From the NCBI GenBank assembly GCA_964596185.1, contig CAZQUE010000019.1, forward strand, positions 1-64,000: DNA of 64,000 nucleotides, written 5' to 3'. Positions 53,816-62,477 of the stretch are shown piece by piece. The position numbers and the translations under genes are program-made. Every line of letters starts with the position of its first letter. The first letter of the stretch is position 1. The DNA comes from DYKG01 sp964596185. Lineage in GTDB: Bacteria > Muiribacteriota > Ozemobacteria > Ozemobacterales > Ozemobacteraceae. The notes under the pieces are model-generated. The model was not told where the DNA came from and searched no databases. It worked only from the letters and a program-made list of their open reading frames with translations.

Positions 53816-56565
53816 AGAAGTCAGTTTCACTTTTACTTTTTCTTGTTCTGCCGCTGGGAATTTTCTGGCTCACCGGTATTGCAGCGATAAACCATCGACA
53901 AAAACTTTTGTGGTCTGAAGCTGAATCAAAACTCAATCGTCAGGTCGAAACGATCATCAACTTCCTTGAACCTTCCTCTTTTATGCAAAACCTCTTTGAC
54001 AATTTCACCACCGAACTTTACAGCCAAGAGATAACACCTGAAAGACTAAGAGATCTAACGGCAAATTACTGCAATGGTAATCTGAAATTCGAGCCTTGCA
54101 TTTTTATCGACGGCAGTCTGCTGAACGAAAAACAGTTGTGCCTCGATGATTTGCCGATAACCCGAATATGGGAATACATGCATGATGAAAAGGCCACAGA
54201 AAAAGATCTGTTTTTCCACATAAAAACCAAGGTTCGAAGTAGATTGGGGCCACTTTTTTCAATACTAAAGATGAAAAATCATCCGCGAACTGTGATGGAG
54301 TTTTCTGGCAAATCCGGCAGCGGTATAATTTATTACTATCCTCAGAACAATCAAAATGGTGCCCTGCTGATCGCCTGGAAACTGCCCACCCCGCAGACTC
54401 TTGAAAAGTATATTCCAGATTCGATTAAGTCAAATTTGCAATTATCGATAGAGACAAGGCAAGATGTCTCTAGCCAGAATTCTTCGCAGCAGAAAAACGA
54501 AACCCAGCCGATCGCCAAAAAAATATTCAATGGTTTCGAAATTGAGGTGCGTGGTGATTTTCCTGAGTTAAAGCTTGATCATGTGCAAGTCCTGGCGATA
54601 ACCCTGCTTTTATTGCTCTCTGCATTCTTAATTGCTCTTTTCCGCTATGCAACGATCAATGACAGCCTTGCAAACCTGCCGATCAAATGGAAACTCATCG
54701 GCCTGTCACTTTATACGATTATTTTCCCGCTAATGGGCTTCGCTTACTTTGGCTGGAAAATGACCACCGAACACAGAGCTTTACTGAAACAGGAAGCGAC
54801 AAATGCTTGCCTTGAAAGCATAAATGAGGTCGATTCCGGCTTCGAGCGTGAACTTGAAGAGATCCTAAGATTCTATCGCACCCTGGTCTTACAATTTCAG
54901 GATAATAAGACTAAAGAGGAAATTTTTAACTATTTTGAAGAGTTGAAGAAACTTGAAGAAGTTAACTGGGTTGAATTCAGGGATATTAATGCCAATACAG
55001 TCGTCACAACTCAAAATCCTAAAACTTCCGAAAAAATAGGTATCGTCGGGAAAGTCTTTGCGCGCCACGGAATAACCAATTATCTGGCGCACAAGTTGCC
55101 GCCGCAACAGAAGCTGCTTCCATCCGCCTCAGAAATATTGATACAGGAGTTTCTCGAAAGCCCTTTCGGTGGCTGGGCAAGAGTTTTCGAGAGCCCAGAC
55201 GATTTGAGTCTCATAACCTTCGGTGGTCGTGATCTTCTCTGGTATTGGAATGTTTATCCAGACAATATTGACCATGCAGCCTTCATGGTCTGCGACACAC
55301 ATTTGCACTGGGCAATTCAAAGCTACTTGAAGAGGCTCCTGGTAAGAAGAGTTGCCCACAAACAAGCGGCTTTAAGACTTCTTGCCTGGTCAAAACAAAC
55401 TTCGAGCACGTTTCCAGGCAATGAAAAATTTACCGGTGATCTTGCCGGCTTCATTTATCAGATTCGCCGTAACAGTCAGCCACAAACAACCGAACTTGAA
55501 TGGAATCAGCAAAAATGGCTGGTTGCCGGATCACCAGGCAAGAGGCTCAAAGAGCATATCCTGATCGCGCTTTATCCAGCCAATGAAATAGATCGACAGC
55601 TTCATCGCCTCGAGAAGGACATTGCCTGGGCAGCTATATTTGCGGTTTTCCTGGCCATCCTTACCGGAATGCTTTTCTCTCACACTCTGATTGAGCCGGT
55701 TTCCCAATTGATGATCGGGGTAAATGCCATTCGCAACCGCGATGTTTCAAAACATGTAGATATTGTTCAAAATGATGAATTTGGCAAACTCTCCAAGACT
55801 TTCAATCAAACAATTGAAACATTGGCTGACATCATCGGTGCCCAAAAAATCCAGGAAATGATTATTTCTAACCAGGTTCCCGAGATAAATGGCTTGCAAA
55901 CAGCAATAACCTATTTGCCGGCATCAGATCTGGGCGGTGACTACTGCGACATCCAGGAAATTGCCGACAACGAATGGCTACTGGCCATCGGCGCGGTTAC
56001 TGGCCATGGTGTCAGCTCGGCTCTGGTAACAGCCATGACCAAAGCAATAGTTAGCGAACAGCTCAGCTCCGGGAAAGTTGAACTTTGCGAATTGTTCGCC
56101 TGTATAAACGAGTTGCTTTTTCAACAGTTCAGGCAGAGCAAATGCATGAGTATGCTGATGATCAGAATCGATATCAAAAACGGAAAATGTCAGGCAATTA
56201 ACGCAGGACACCCTTCACCAATCAAAATTTCGGAAAATGGAGCCGAATTAGTCAACCTACCAGCCTCTTCACCGCTTGGCTTTGCAGAAAAAATGGCCGA
56301 GAATCCCATTGTTGAGTTTTCTTTAAACAGGAATGACATGATTGTCATGTACACAGAGGCAATCTTGAAGGCGGGCGAAAAAGAGGCTTTACCTCTTGGC
56401 AAAGAGGGTTTAAGAAAGCTTTGTCTGTTGAATGCCGACAAACAGGCAGAAGAAGTTGGACAAAATATCGTCAGTGAAGTCCAGAGACTTAATCAGCATA
56501 AATTTGAAGACGATTTAACCTTATTGATTTTGCGAAAAGTTGCTCCGGAAAATTTTGCCAATTGA
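53812..56565 (+). CDS. Double-sensor PP2C/SpoIIE paralog B, altered active site
   Basis: Same plan as A in 917 residues: membrane helices at about 6-26, 258-280, 290-315 and 603-626, HAMP, and PP2C domain (about 690-915). LGGDYCDIQ, NAGHPSP and EDDLTLL are kept. However, the motif that should read GDVxGHG is GAVTGHG, with Ala728 (codon 55993-55995) where a metal-binding Asp is normally invariant; and YTDG is YTEA. It is therefore probably inactive or weak, and may regulate or bind the substrate instead. It starts in the ATGA overlap with A. 84 nt to the start chosen for C. Confidence 0.87.
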   Translation: MKKSVSLLLFLVLPLGIFWLTGIAAINHRQKLLWSEAESKLNRQVETIINFLEPSSFMQNLFDNFTTELYSQEITPERLRDLTANYCNGNLKFEPCIFIDGSLLNEKQLCLDDLPITRIWEYMHDEKATEKDLFFHIKTKVRSRLGPLFSILKMKNHPRTVMEFSGKSGSGIIYYYPQNNQNGALLIAWKLPTPQTLEKYIPDSIKSNLQLSIETRQDVSSQNSSQQKNETQPIAKKIFNGFEIEVRGDFPELKLDHVQVLAITLLLLLSAFLIALFRYATINDSLANLPIKWKLIGLSLYTIIFPLMGFAYFGWKMTTEHRALLKQEATNACLESINEVDSGFERELEEILRFYRTLVLQFQDNKTKEEIFNYFEELKKLEEVNWVEFRDINANTVVTTQNPKTSEKIGIVGKVFARHGITNYLAHKLPPQQKLLPSASEILIQEFLESPFGGWARVFESPDDLSLITFGGRDLLWYWNVYPDNIDHAAFMVCDTHLHWAIQSYLKRLLVRRVAHKQAALRLLAWSKQTSSTFPGNEKFTGDLAGFIYQIRRNSQPQTTELEWNQQKWLVAGSPGKRLKEHILIALYPANEIDRQLHRLEKDIAWAAIFAVFLAILTGMLFSHTLIEPVSQLMIGVNAIRNRDVSKHVDIVQNDEFGKLSKTFNQTIETLADIIGAQKIQEMIISNQVPEINGLQTAITYLPASDLGGDYCDIQEIADNEWLLAIGAVTGHGVSSALVTAMTKAIVSEQLSSGKVELCELFACINELLFQQFRQSKCMSMLMIRIDIKNGKCQAINAGHPSPIKISENGAELVNLPASSPLGFAEKMAENPIVEFSLNRNDMIVMYTEAILKAGEKEALPLGKEGLRKLCLLNADKQAEEVGQNIVSEVQRLNQHKFEDDLTLLILRKVAPENFAN

Positions 56566-56649
56566 TGTCTAAAGCAAACCAGCAACGCTGATTTATCTCA
56601 GGCAAATTTCAGATTGAACGGAATATGCCAAGGCGTTAAACTGTTGTCC

Positions 56650-59544
56650 ATGACTTATTTGCAAAAAAAATGGCAAAAATACCTGGGATGGCTTCAGGAA
56701 CAAAAGTTTTCACTTCTGAATACCGTCGTAGTGGTAATTTGTTTTGTTTTTTTGCCAGGATTGATTTTAATTAAGGGCATCGAAGCTACAACAAACAATT
56801 ATAATCAGACAAAATTTAAAGAAAAGCAGCAACAATTAATCAACGCCCTCGATGAATTGGAATTCTTTTCAGCGAATGATCGCTTTGCCCATTTTCTTCT
56901 TTCAAGTTTATGTAGAAGCGGCTCTGGAAATAAATATTCCCAGATCGAGCTAAAAGAAAGAATCAGTAGACTGAAAAAACTCTTCCCCAATTCATTTTCT
57001 TTCGTCGTTGCCGATTTAAAAGGCAAAATCATTCGAGAAATATCAGATGAAAGCTCTTACCTCTATTTGTATAAAAAAGCTTTCAACCTTGTAACCAGTC
57101 TACTGAAAAACATCGACTCTGAGTCACCAATGAAGGCCGTGGAGAACCTGGAAACAACCATATCAAGACTTCGCCCACTTCTTGGCGAGATTTTACGAAC
57201 CCAGGATCTTTTTCTCCCATTGCAAGGCATCAAAAACGGCAAAAGCATTCTCGCCTCAGGTTCGGAAAAGAAATTTCATATCTGGTATGGCCAGGGAAAA
57301 GATTTTCTCATAATTGCCTATATCAGCCGGGATTTTATCAGAAAAATCACAGGTCTTGAATGGGCTGTAAAGCGTTTAAACAAAACGGAAAATAGTATTC
57401 TTACAGGATATTCTTCTTATCCACCGGCAATCGGAAGCTTGCAGCCCAAACCCGGCGAAACAGACTCAACCAGAATTATTAAGGCTCTTGCCGGAGCAGA
57501 ACAGGCGGTTAATCCAATGCCGGAAAATTCAGCCGCAGAAATCGTCGCTACCAGATTTTTGACTCATGAAGTGCGAGGCTTCAGTCTTTTTAAATCTGGC
57601 AGCATAAAAGAAGCTATCTCAAAACAAATTTACGCTAAAATGTTTTGCTGGTTGCTGATTTCGGCCTTCGTATTTTTTGTAAGACAAAAGCTCAGGCCAA
57701 TCTCGTTGACGGTAAAGATTAAAATTTCTGCTTTCTTTGCTTACGCCATCATTCTTCCAATACTGGTGATTGGATCTCTTGCCAACCAGTTTCTGCAACA
57801 GTCAGAGACCGAGGTCGTCAGCGAATTACACCAGCGATCGCAGTTGTTCATAGAAGATTTCGACGCAAAATATGAGTTGTTCAAAATAGAAAAGGCCCAA
57901 GTTTTGAGCGAGCTTCTCGAAAAAGAATTTCAGGCTGATCGAAGACTTTTTCATAAAAAAGATAAGGTCCGGCAATTGAATCGCAAGGTCAGCAAATTGG
58001 TTAACCATGGAGAACTAATGGTTGTCGATGATTCAGGCAAAGATTACCTGCTGGGAATTTCACCCCGACTCACCACCAACAGTACTCTTATCAGAACAAT
58101 CAGTCAGGAAACCGTCTCCAGACTACTAGATCCAGATGCAACCAAATTGAACAAAAGAACATCTTCATTTCACATGTATACCAATGTGTATCGCGACCAG
58201 AACCACATTCAATACTTTGGGGTCGGTGAAATGGACTTGAATGTGTTTTTAAAAGTTTTGATTCATCCAGACTTTTTATTTGGTTATATGGTTCTTGTTT
58301 TTTGGCAGGAAAGCCGTTTAAACGAACAATTCATTCAACAAAATCAAGTTTATCTAAAACACCCGGAGGCAAAATTTGCGGCTTTCAACACTGAAAGAGG
58401 AAAAATGCTTGTTTCTTCGGAAATAGAATCCGGAGAACTGTTGAATTTGTTTCAAAAGGTTGGTCTCAGCAGAATAAGCATAAAGAAAAGACTGCGAATA
58501 AATGGGCGCGAATACATTTCAATGGCGATGCCAGGGCAAAAGCTTGAAAAAATGCTTCTTTCAGCTTTATTTCCAGCAGAATTGGTAACCCAAAAAATCG
58601 AGCTTCTGAAAATCAAGGCATTATTACTGATGTTGTTGCTGATTTTTTTATCAATCGCCACCGTATATCTGCTCCAAAACTGGATTTTTCAACCATTACA
58701 GGAATTAAAAGTTGGCATTGAAGCGTTCGCACAGAGAAATTTTCACAAGCGTCTTACAGTTTCAAGTAAAAACGAGCTTGGAAAATTGATGCTGGCATTT
58801 AATGATTCATTTGAAACTCTTCAAGATCTTGAGGTGGCCAAAATTGTCCAGGAAAGTGTTCTTCCGGATCCTTATCTAAGTTTGAACAATCTGGAAATAA
58901 TTGCCAAAACGGAAGTGATGACCAGACTTGGCGGCGATTATTTTGACATTCTGCCGCAAAAAGATGAAAAAGTTCTGATCTTTATCGGCGACGCCACTGG
59001 ACATGGCATTCCTGCAGCTTTAAGCATGGCCATGGCCAAATCGGTTATGATTCATGAAAGCCTCGCTGACATGGATCAGGAAAAACTAATGCAAAAGCTT
59101 CACGAGCTTTTCAAATCGGTGAGAAAAGCGGGTTCAAAAGATTTTATGACGGCTGCCAGCATCATAATAGACAGCCAGACGGGAGTCGTTTCTTTTATCA
59201 ATGCTGGTCACTGCCATCCACTTTTACTGAAAAAAAGCAATCCCGAGGCAAGCATTTTTGAGCTACAAAATGGTATGCCACTTGGTTTTGGCTTGAAAAG
59301 AAAGTTCGTCAAAGAATCTTTAAACCTGGAATCTGGGGACATTCTTATTTTTTATACCGATGGTTTTTATGAGTGCACAAACCAGAACAAAGAGGTTCTT
59401 GGTTTCGATGGCTTCCGCAATTTAGTGGCCAGTTCTCGAAACAGTAACCTAGACATCTTTGCTGCCAATATTTTTTCACAAATCAATCAGTGGGAAGCGA
59501 CAGCTTCCGATGACAAAACTCTAATCATGGTAAGAATGAGATGA
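56650..59544 (+). CDS. Double-sensor membrane PP2C/SpoIIE phosphatase, paralog C
   Basis: Same four-helix, two-sensor, HAMP-PP2C plan in 964 residues from ATG 56650; an upstream TTG (56614) would add 12 residues. Neither start has a convincing ribosome site. Membrane helices lie at about 21-42, 328-345, 350-375 and 656-676. The catalytic domain has LGGDYFDIL, IGDATGHGIPAA, NAGHCHP, YTDGFYE and SDDKT, so it should be active. It ends in an ATGA overlap with paralog D. Confidence 0.86.
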   Translation: MTYLQKKWQKYLGWLQEQKFSLLNTVVVVICFVFLPGLILIKGIEATTNNYNQTKFKEKQQQLINALDELEFFSANDRFAHFLLSSLCRSGSGNKYSQIELKERISRLKKLFPNSFSFVVADLKGKIIREISDESSYLYLYKKAFNLVTSLLKNIDSESPMKAVENLETTISRLRPLLGEILRTQDLFLPLQGIKNGKSILASGSEKKFHIWYGQGKDFLIIAYISRDFIRKITGLEWAVKRLNKTENSILTGYSSYPPAIGSLQPKPGETDSTRIIKALAGAEQAVNPMPENSAAEIVATRFLTHEVRGFSLFKSGSIKEAISKQIYAKMFCWLLISAFVFFVRQKLRPISLTVKIKISAFFAYAIILPILVIGSLANQFLQQSETEVVSELHQRSQLFIEDFDAKYELFKIEKAQVLSELLEKEFQADRRLFHKKDKVRQLNRKVSKLVNHGELMVVDDSGKDYLLGISPRLTTNSTLIRTISQETVSRLLDPDATKLNKRTSSFHMYTNVYRDQNHIQYFGVGEMDLNVFLKVLIHPDFLFGYMVLVFWQESRLNEQFIQQNQVYLKHPEAKFAAFNTERGKMLVSSEIESGELLNLFQKVGLSRISIKKRLRINGREYISMAMPGQKLEKMLLSALFPAELVTQKIELLKIKALLLMLLLIFLSIATVYLLQNWIFQPLQELKVGIEAFAQRNFHKRLTVSSKNELGKLMLAFNDSFETLQDLEVAKIVQESVLPDPYLSLNNLEIIAKTEVMTRLGGDYFDILPQKDEKVLIFIGDATGHGIPAALSMAMAKSVMIHESLADMDQEKLMQKLHELFKSVRKAGSKDFMTAASIIIDSQTGVVSFINAGHCHPLLLKKSNPEASIFELQNGMPLGFGLKRKFVKESLNLESGDILIFYTDGFYECTNQNKEVLGFDGFRNLVASSRNSNLDIFAANIFSQINQWEATASDDKTLIMVRMR

Positions 59545-62477
59545 GCAACACCCACAATCAAAAATCAGGCTTTCTGGTCGGCTTTTATCTTTTCATTGCC
59601 CTGACGGTTCTCCCCGCCATTTCTTTAAATGAAGGATTGAAATATATAAAAAGAAACGATACGGCCATCAAAGTAAAGCTTGCCTCACAAGAGCTGGGAA
59701 AATTTGTTGGCAGTTTCAAGTTACATGCCAACGAAGAAAACTTCTGGCTGAATCGTCTTTCCACAGATTTCTCAATTGCTGACCATCCACAAAGATTTTT
59801 CGCTAGTTTGTCCCAGCTTTTCGATGATTACAAAGTACAGGCTGAAATGATCATTTTTGATGGGCAGGGAAATCATTATAAGGATAATTTTTTGCACAAT
59901 CTTCCTGACAGTCTTGCCTGGAAAAATTCAGGGAGTCTTTTACTTAAAGTAATTGGAGAGACGAATTCGGATGAAAGATTCATTGCAATAAACAGCTTAA
60001 GACCTATTTTCGGCCCTAATTTTTATTTACGTTATTATCGCTCAGGGAACCTTTCCATTCCTAAAACTTTTTATCAAACCGATTTTAGCCGTAATGATTA
60101 CCACTATTGGTTTGCAAGAAGCAACCAGATTATTGCGGTCATCCGCTTCAAAAGCTCCGAATTGAAAAAATCGACAGGCATTCGCTATTTTGCGAAGAAT
60201 TTTCACCAAGACGAAAAACTGGCAATTTTCAAGAATCTGTCTTTAAAAAATACAGAGATACCGGAAACCGAAGCCAAATTTTTCTTCAACGAGCTATTGC
60301 AACAAAGCGATCGGGAAATCGTGACAAACGGGTCATCAGTTTACACTTTGTGTCAAATTACCAATCAAACATGGGTCCTGTTTAAAAAAGAAATTAAACT
60401 ATCAACAGTTAGACCGGGCAGACTTACAGCAGCAATTTTTCTCGCACTATTTTTTTTATTCACTGTTTTTCGAAAATCAGGAATCATTTCTCAACGATTC
60501 GCCGATCTTTCGATATTCGGTCAGATTTTTGTTCTGATGTTTATTTCAGCAGGCGTACCTTTAGTAATTCTGGCTTTTGTGGCCACCGGATATTTCAACA
60601 GCAAGCGCGTTGGGTTGATTCAGGAACATAACCAGCAGATGATCGATTTTATCCAACAGATAAACGACAACGCCAACACAGAAATGGCACGTTACTCAAG
60701 ATTTTTCAAACAAACCATTGAAGAATATTCCAGTTTATTAAAAAGTGACTTTTCCGAAAAAGAGCTAGACGAATTTGCTCATAAATTGCGAAAAAACAGT
60801 CGCGTCGAGGGTTTTCTCGTAAAAAACGATGAATTTTTCTATATTAGAGAGAATCGAAATGAAAGAGAGCAAGAAGTAGAAGAAGCAAAGAAAATCCTTT
60901 CGCAAGCTGAAATCAAAAAAAGAAAGGAAAATGCCAAGCTAGCTAGACAAACAGAGCAAAAAAACGTCAAAGTTATCGCCAACAATCATCTTGCATATCT
61001 GAACAATACGCCCCCAAAACCGGTTTCAATTGAAACCGCATACATAATGGAAATGTTTTTCCAAAAATCTATTCCAATGCTGATTCATGACTTCATAAAA
61101 ATTGAAGGCAGTATTTCACCAACCGGGTGGGGCAATGACATGATGATGCTTTTCGTGCAAAGTTTGAAGCTTGCGAATCCTGAATTATTCGATTCATATC
61201 TGGTTTTAACTTTCACTGCAGAAACATTCGAGTTGTATTATATCAGGAATCAAATTCACCAGATCCTTCGCAACCCCTATGAATATAAGGCTTACATCAT
61301 TTTAGAAGATAGAATGATTATGAACAATAGAAAATCGCTTCTCGATTTTCCAGAAATTCAGGAACTAGCCCTTAAATCAACTGATTATCCTCTTTCTGAG
61401 CCAATCATTCAGAATTATCAGGGAAAACCGCATATTTTTGTGGGTTTGCGCGGAAACAAAGTCAAGACCATGAAATTTTGCGTTCTATACCCACTTGCAA
61501 AAATAGAAAAAATCATTAACCAGGAAGCAGTCGATCTTGCCTATCTGGCAATTTTAGCAATGGCAATTGTCTTTTCCATGATCCTGACCCTGTATTTAAA
61601 TCTGCTCCTTCCAATAAGACGATTGCATCAGGCTGCTCATGCTCTGGAGATTCGCGATGCAAAATTTCGCCTGCCAGAAGACCGTAACGATGAATTTGGA
61701 GAAATGGCAAAAATCTTTAATGCCAGTATCGCTGAATTTGAAGAATTGCAGGTCGCAGGCATTGTTCAGAGCCGGCTTTTGCCCGGCGAATCTCTTTCAA
61801 TGGCAAAATACAGCGTTTATGGCCGCACAATTCCGATGGCCTCACTCGGAGGCGACTACTTTGATTACTTCAGAATTGACGACAACAATTTTGCGGCACT
61901 CCTTGGCGACGTCGCCGGGCACGGTGTGGGTGCATCATTGATCATGGCCATAGCCAAGGCCGGGGTTTTAAGTGCAAAAGACGTTTGGCGAGACCCAGCC
62001 GGTATGCTGGCACGTTTACATCAAATCATTCTCGCAACTAAAAGTAAATTACAACGCAAAGTAATGACTTTTCAGTATCTTCTGATCGATCAAATCGAAA
62101 ATCAGGTCATTTATGCAAATGCCGGGGGCTGCTCTCCGGTTTTTATCGATCCTGAAAACAACGATCCGGTAGTTATAAATCATTCCGGAGCCGTTCTCGG
62201 CGGATTCAAAAAGAATGTTTTCAACAACCTTAACCTGCCAATCAAGCCGGGCCAAGCAATGATTCTCTATACAGATGGAATGGTTGAATCAAGAAACGAG
62301 TCCGGTAATGAGCTTGGTTACAAAGGCCTGCACGGCATTTTCAAAGACAGCTATGACCTCAATGCAGAAAAGTTCTACGACAATATTTACCGCAATTATC
62401 TTAGTTGGCTCGGAAATGCCGAGCCTGGCGACGACCTTACCGTACTTGTTATAGTTTGCAACAAGGAGCTCAGTTGA
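59541..62477 (+). CDS. Double-sensor PP2C/SpoIIE paralog D
   Basis: 978 residues, same plan: membrane helices at about 9-30, 298-314, 326-350 and 667-692. The second sensor region carries a charged coiled-coil insert (about 440-485, rich in Glu, Lys and Arg) not seen in A-C. The PP2C domain (about 750-975) has LGGDYFDYF, LGDVAGHGVGAS, YTDGMVES and GDDLT, but the usual NAGH is NAGG (followed by CSP), losing a conserved His. Metal-binding Asp residues are kept, so activity is likely. Its 3' end overlaps the convergent transglutaminase gene by 8 nt. Confidence 0.86.
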   Translation: MSNTHNQKSGFLVGFYLFIALTVLPAISLNEGLKYIKRNDTAIKVKLASQELGKFVGSFKLHANEENFWLNRLSTDFSIADHPQRFFASLSQLFDDYKVQAEMIIFDGQGNHYKDNFLHNLPDSLAWKNSGSLLLKVIGETNSDERFIAINSLRPIFGPNFYLRYYRSGNLSIPKTFYQTDFSRNDYHYWFARSNQIIAVIRFKSSELKKSTGIRYFAKNFHQDEKLAIFKNLSLKNTEIPETEAKFFFNELLQQSDREIVTNGSSVYTLCQITNQTWVLFKKEIKLSTVRPGRLTAAIFLALFFLFTVFRKSGIISQRFADLSIFGQIFVLMFISAGVPLVILAFVATGYFNSKRVGLIQEHNQQMIDFIQQINDNANTEMARYSRFFKQTIEEYSSLLKSDFSEKELDEFAHKLRKNSRVEGFLVKNDEFFYIRENRNEREQEVEEAKKILSQAEIKKRKENAKLARQTEQKNVKVIANNHLAYLNNTPPKPVSIETAYIMEMFFQKSIPMLIHDFIKIEGSISPTGWGNDMMMLFVQSLKLANPELFDSYLVLTFTAETFELYYIRNQIHQILRNPYEYKAYIILEDRMIMNNRKSLLDFPEIQELALKSTDYPLSEPIIQNYQGKPHIFVGLRGNKVKTMKFCVLYPLAKIEKIINQEAVDLAYLAILAMAIVFSMILTLYLNLLLPIRRLHQAAHALEIRDAKFRLPEDRNDEFGEMAKIFNASIAEFEELQVAGIVQSRLLPGESLSMAKYSVYGRTIPMASLGGDYFDYFRIDDNNFAALLGDVAGHGVGASLIMAIAKAGVLSAKDVWRDPAGMLARLHQIILATKSKLQRKVMTFQYLLIDQIENQVIYANAGGCSPVFIDPENNDPVVINHSGAVLGGFKKNVFNNLNLPIKPGQAMILYTDGMVESRNESGNELGYKGLHGIFKDSYDLNAEKFYDNIYRNYLSWLGNAEPGDDLTVLVIVCNKELS

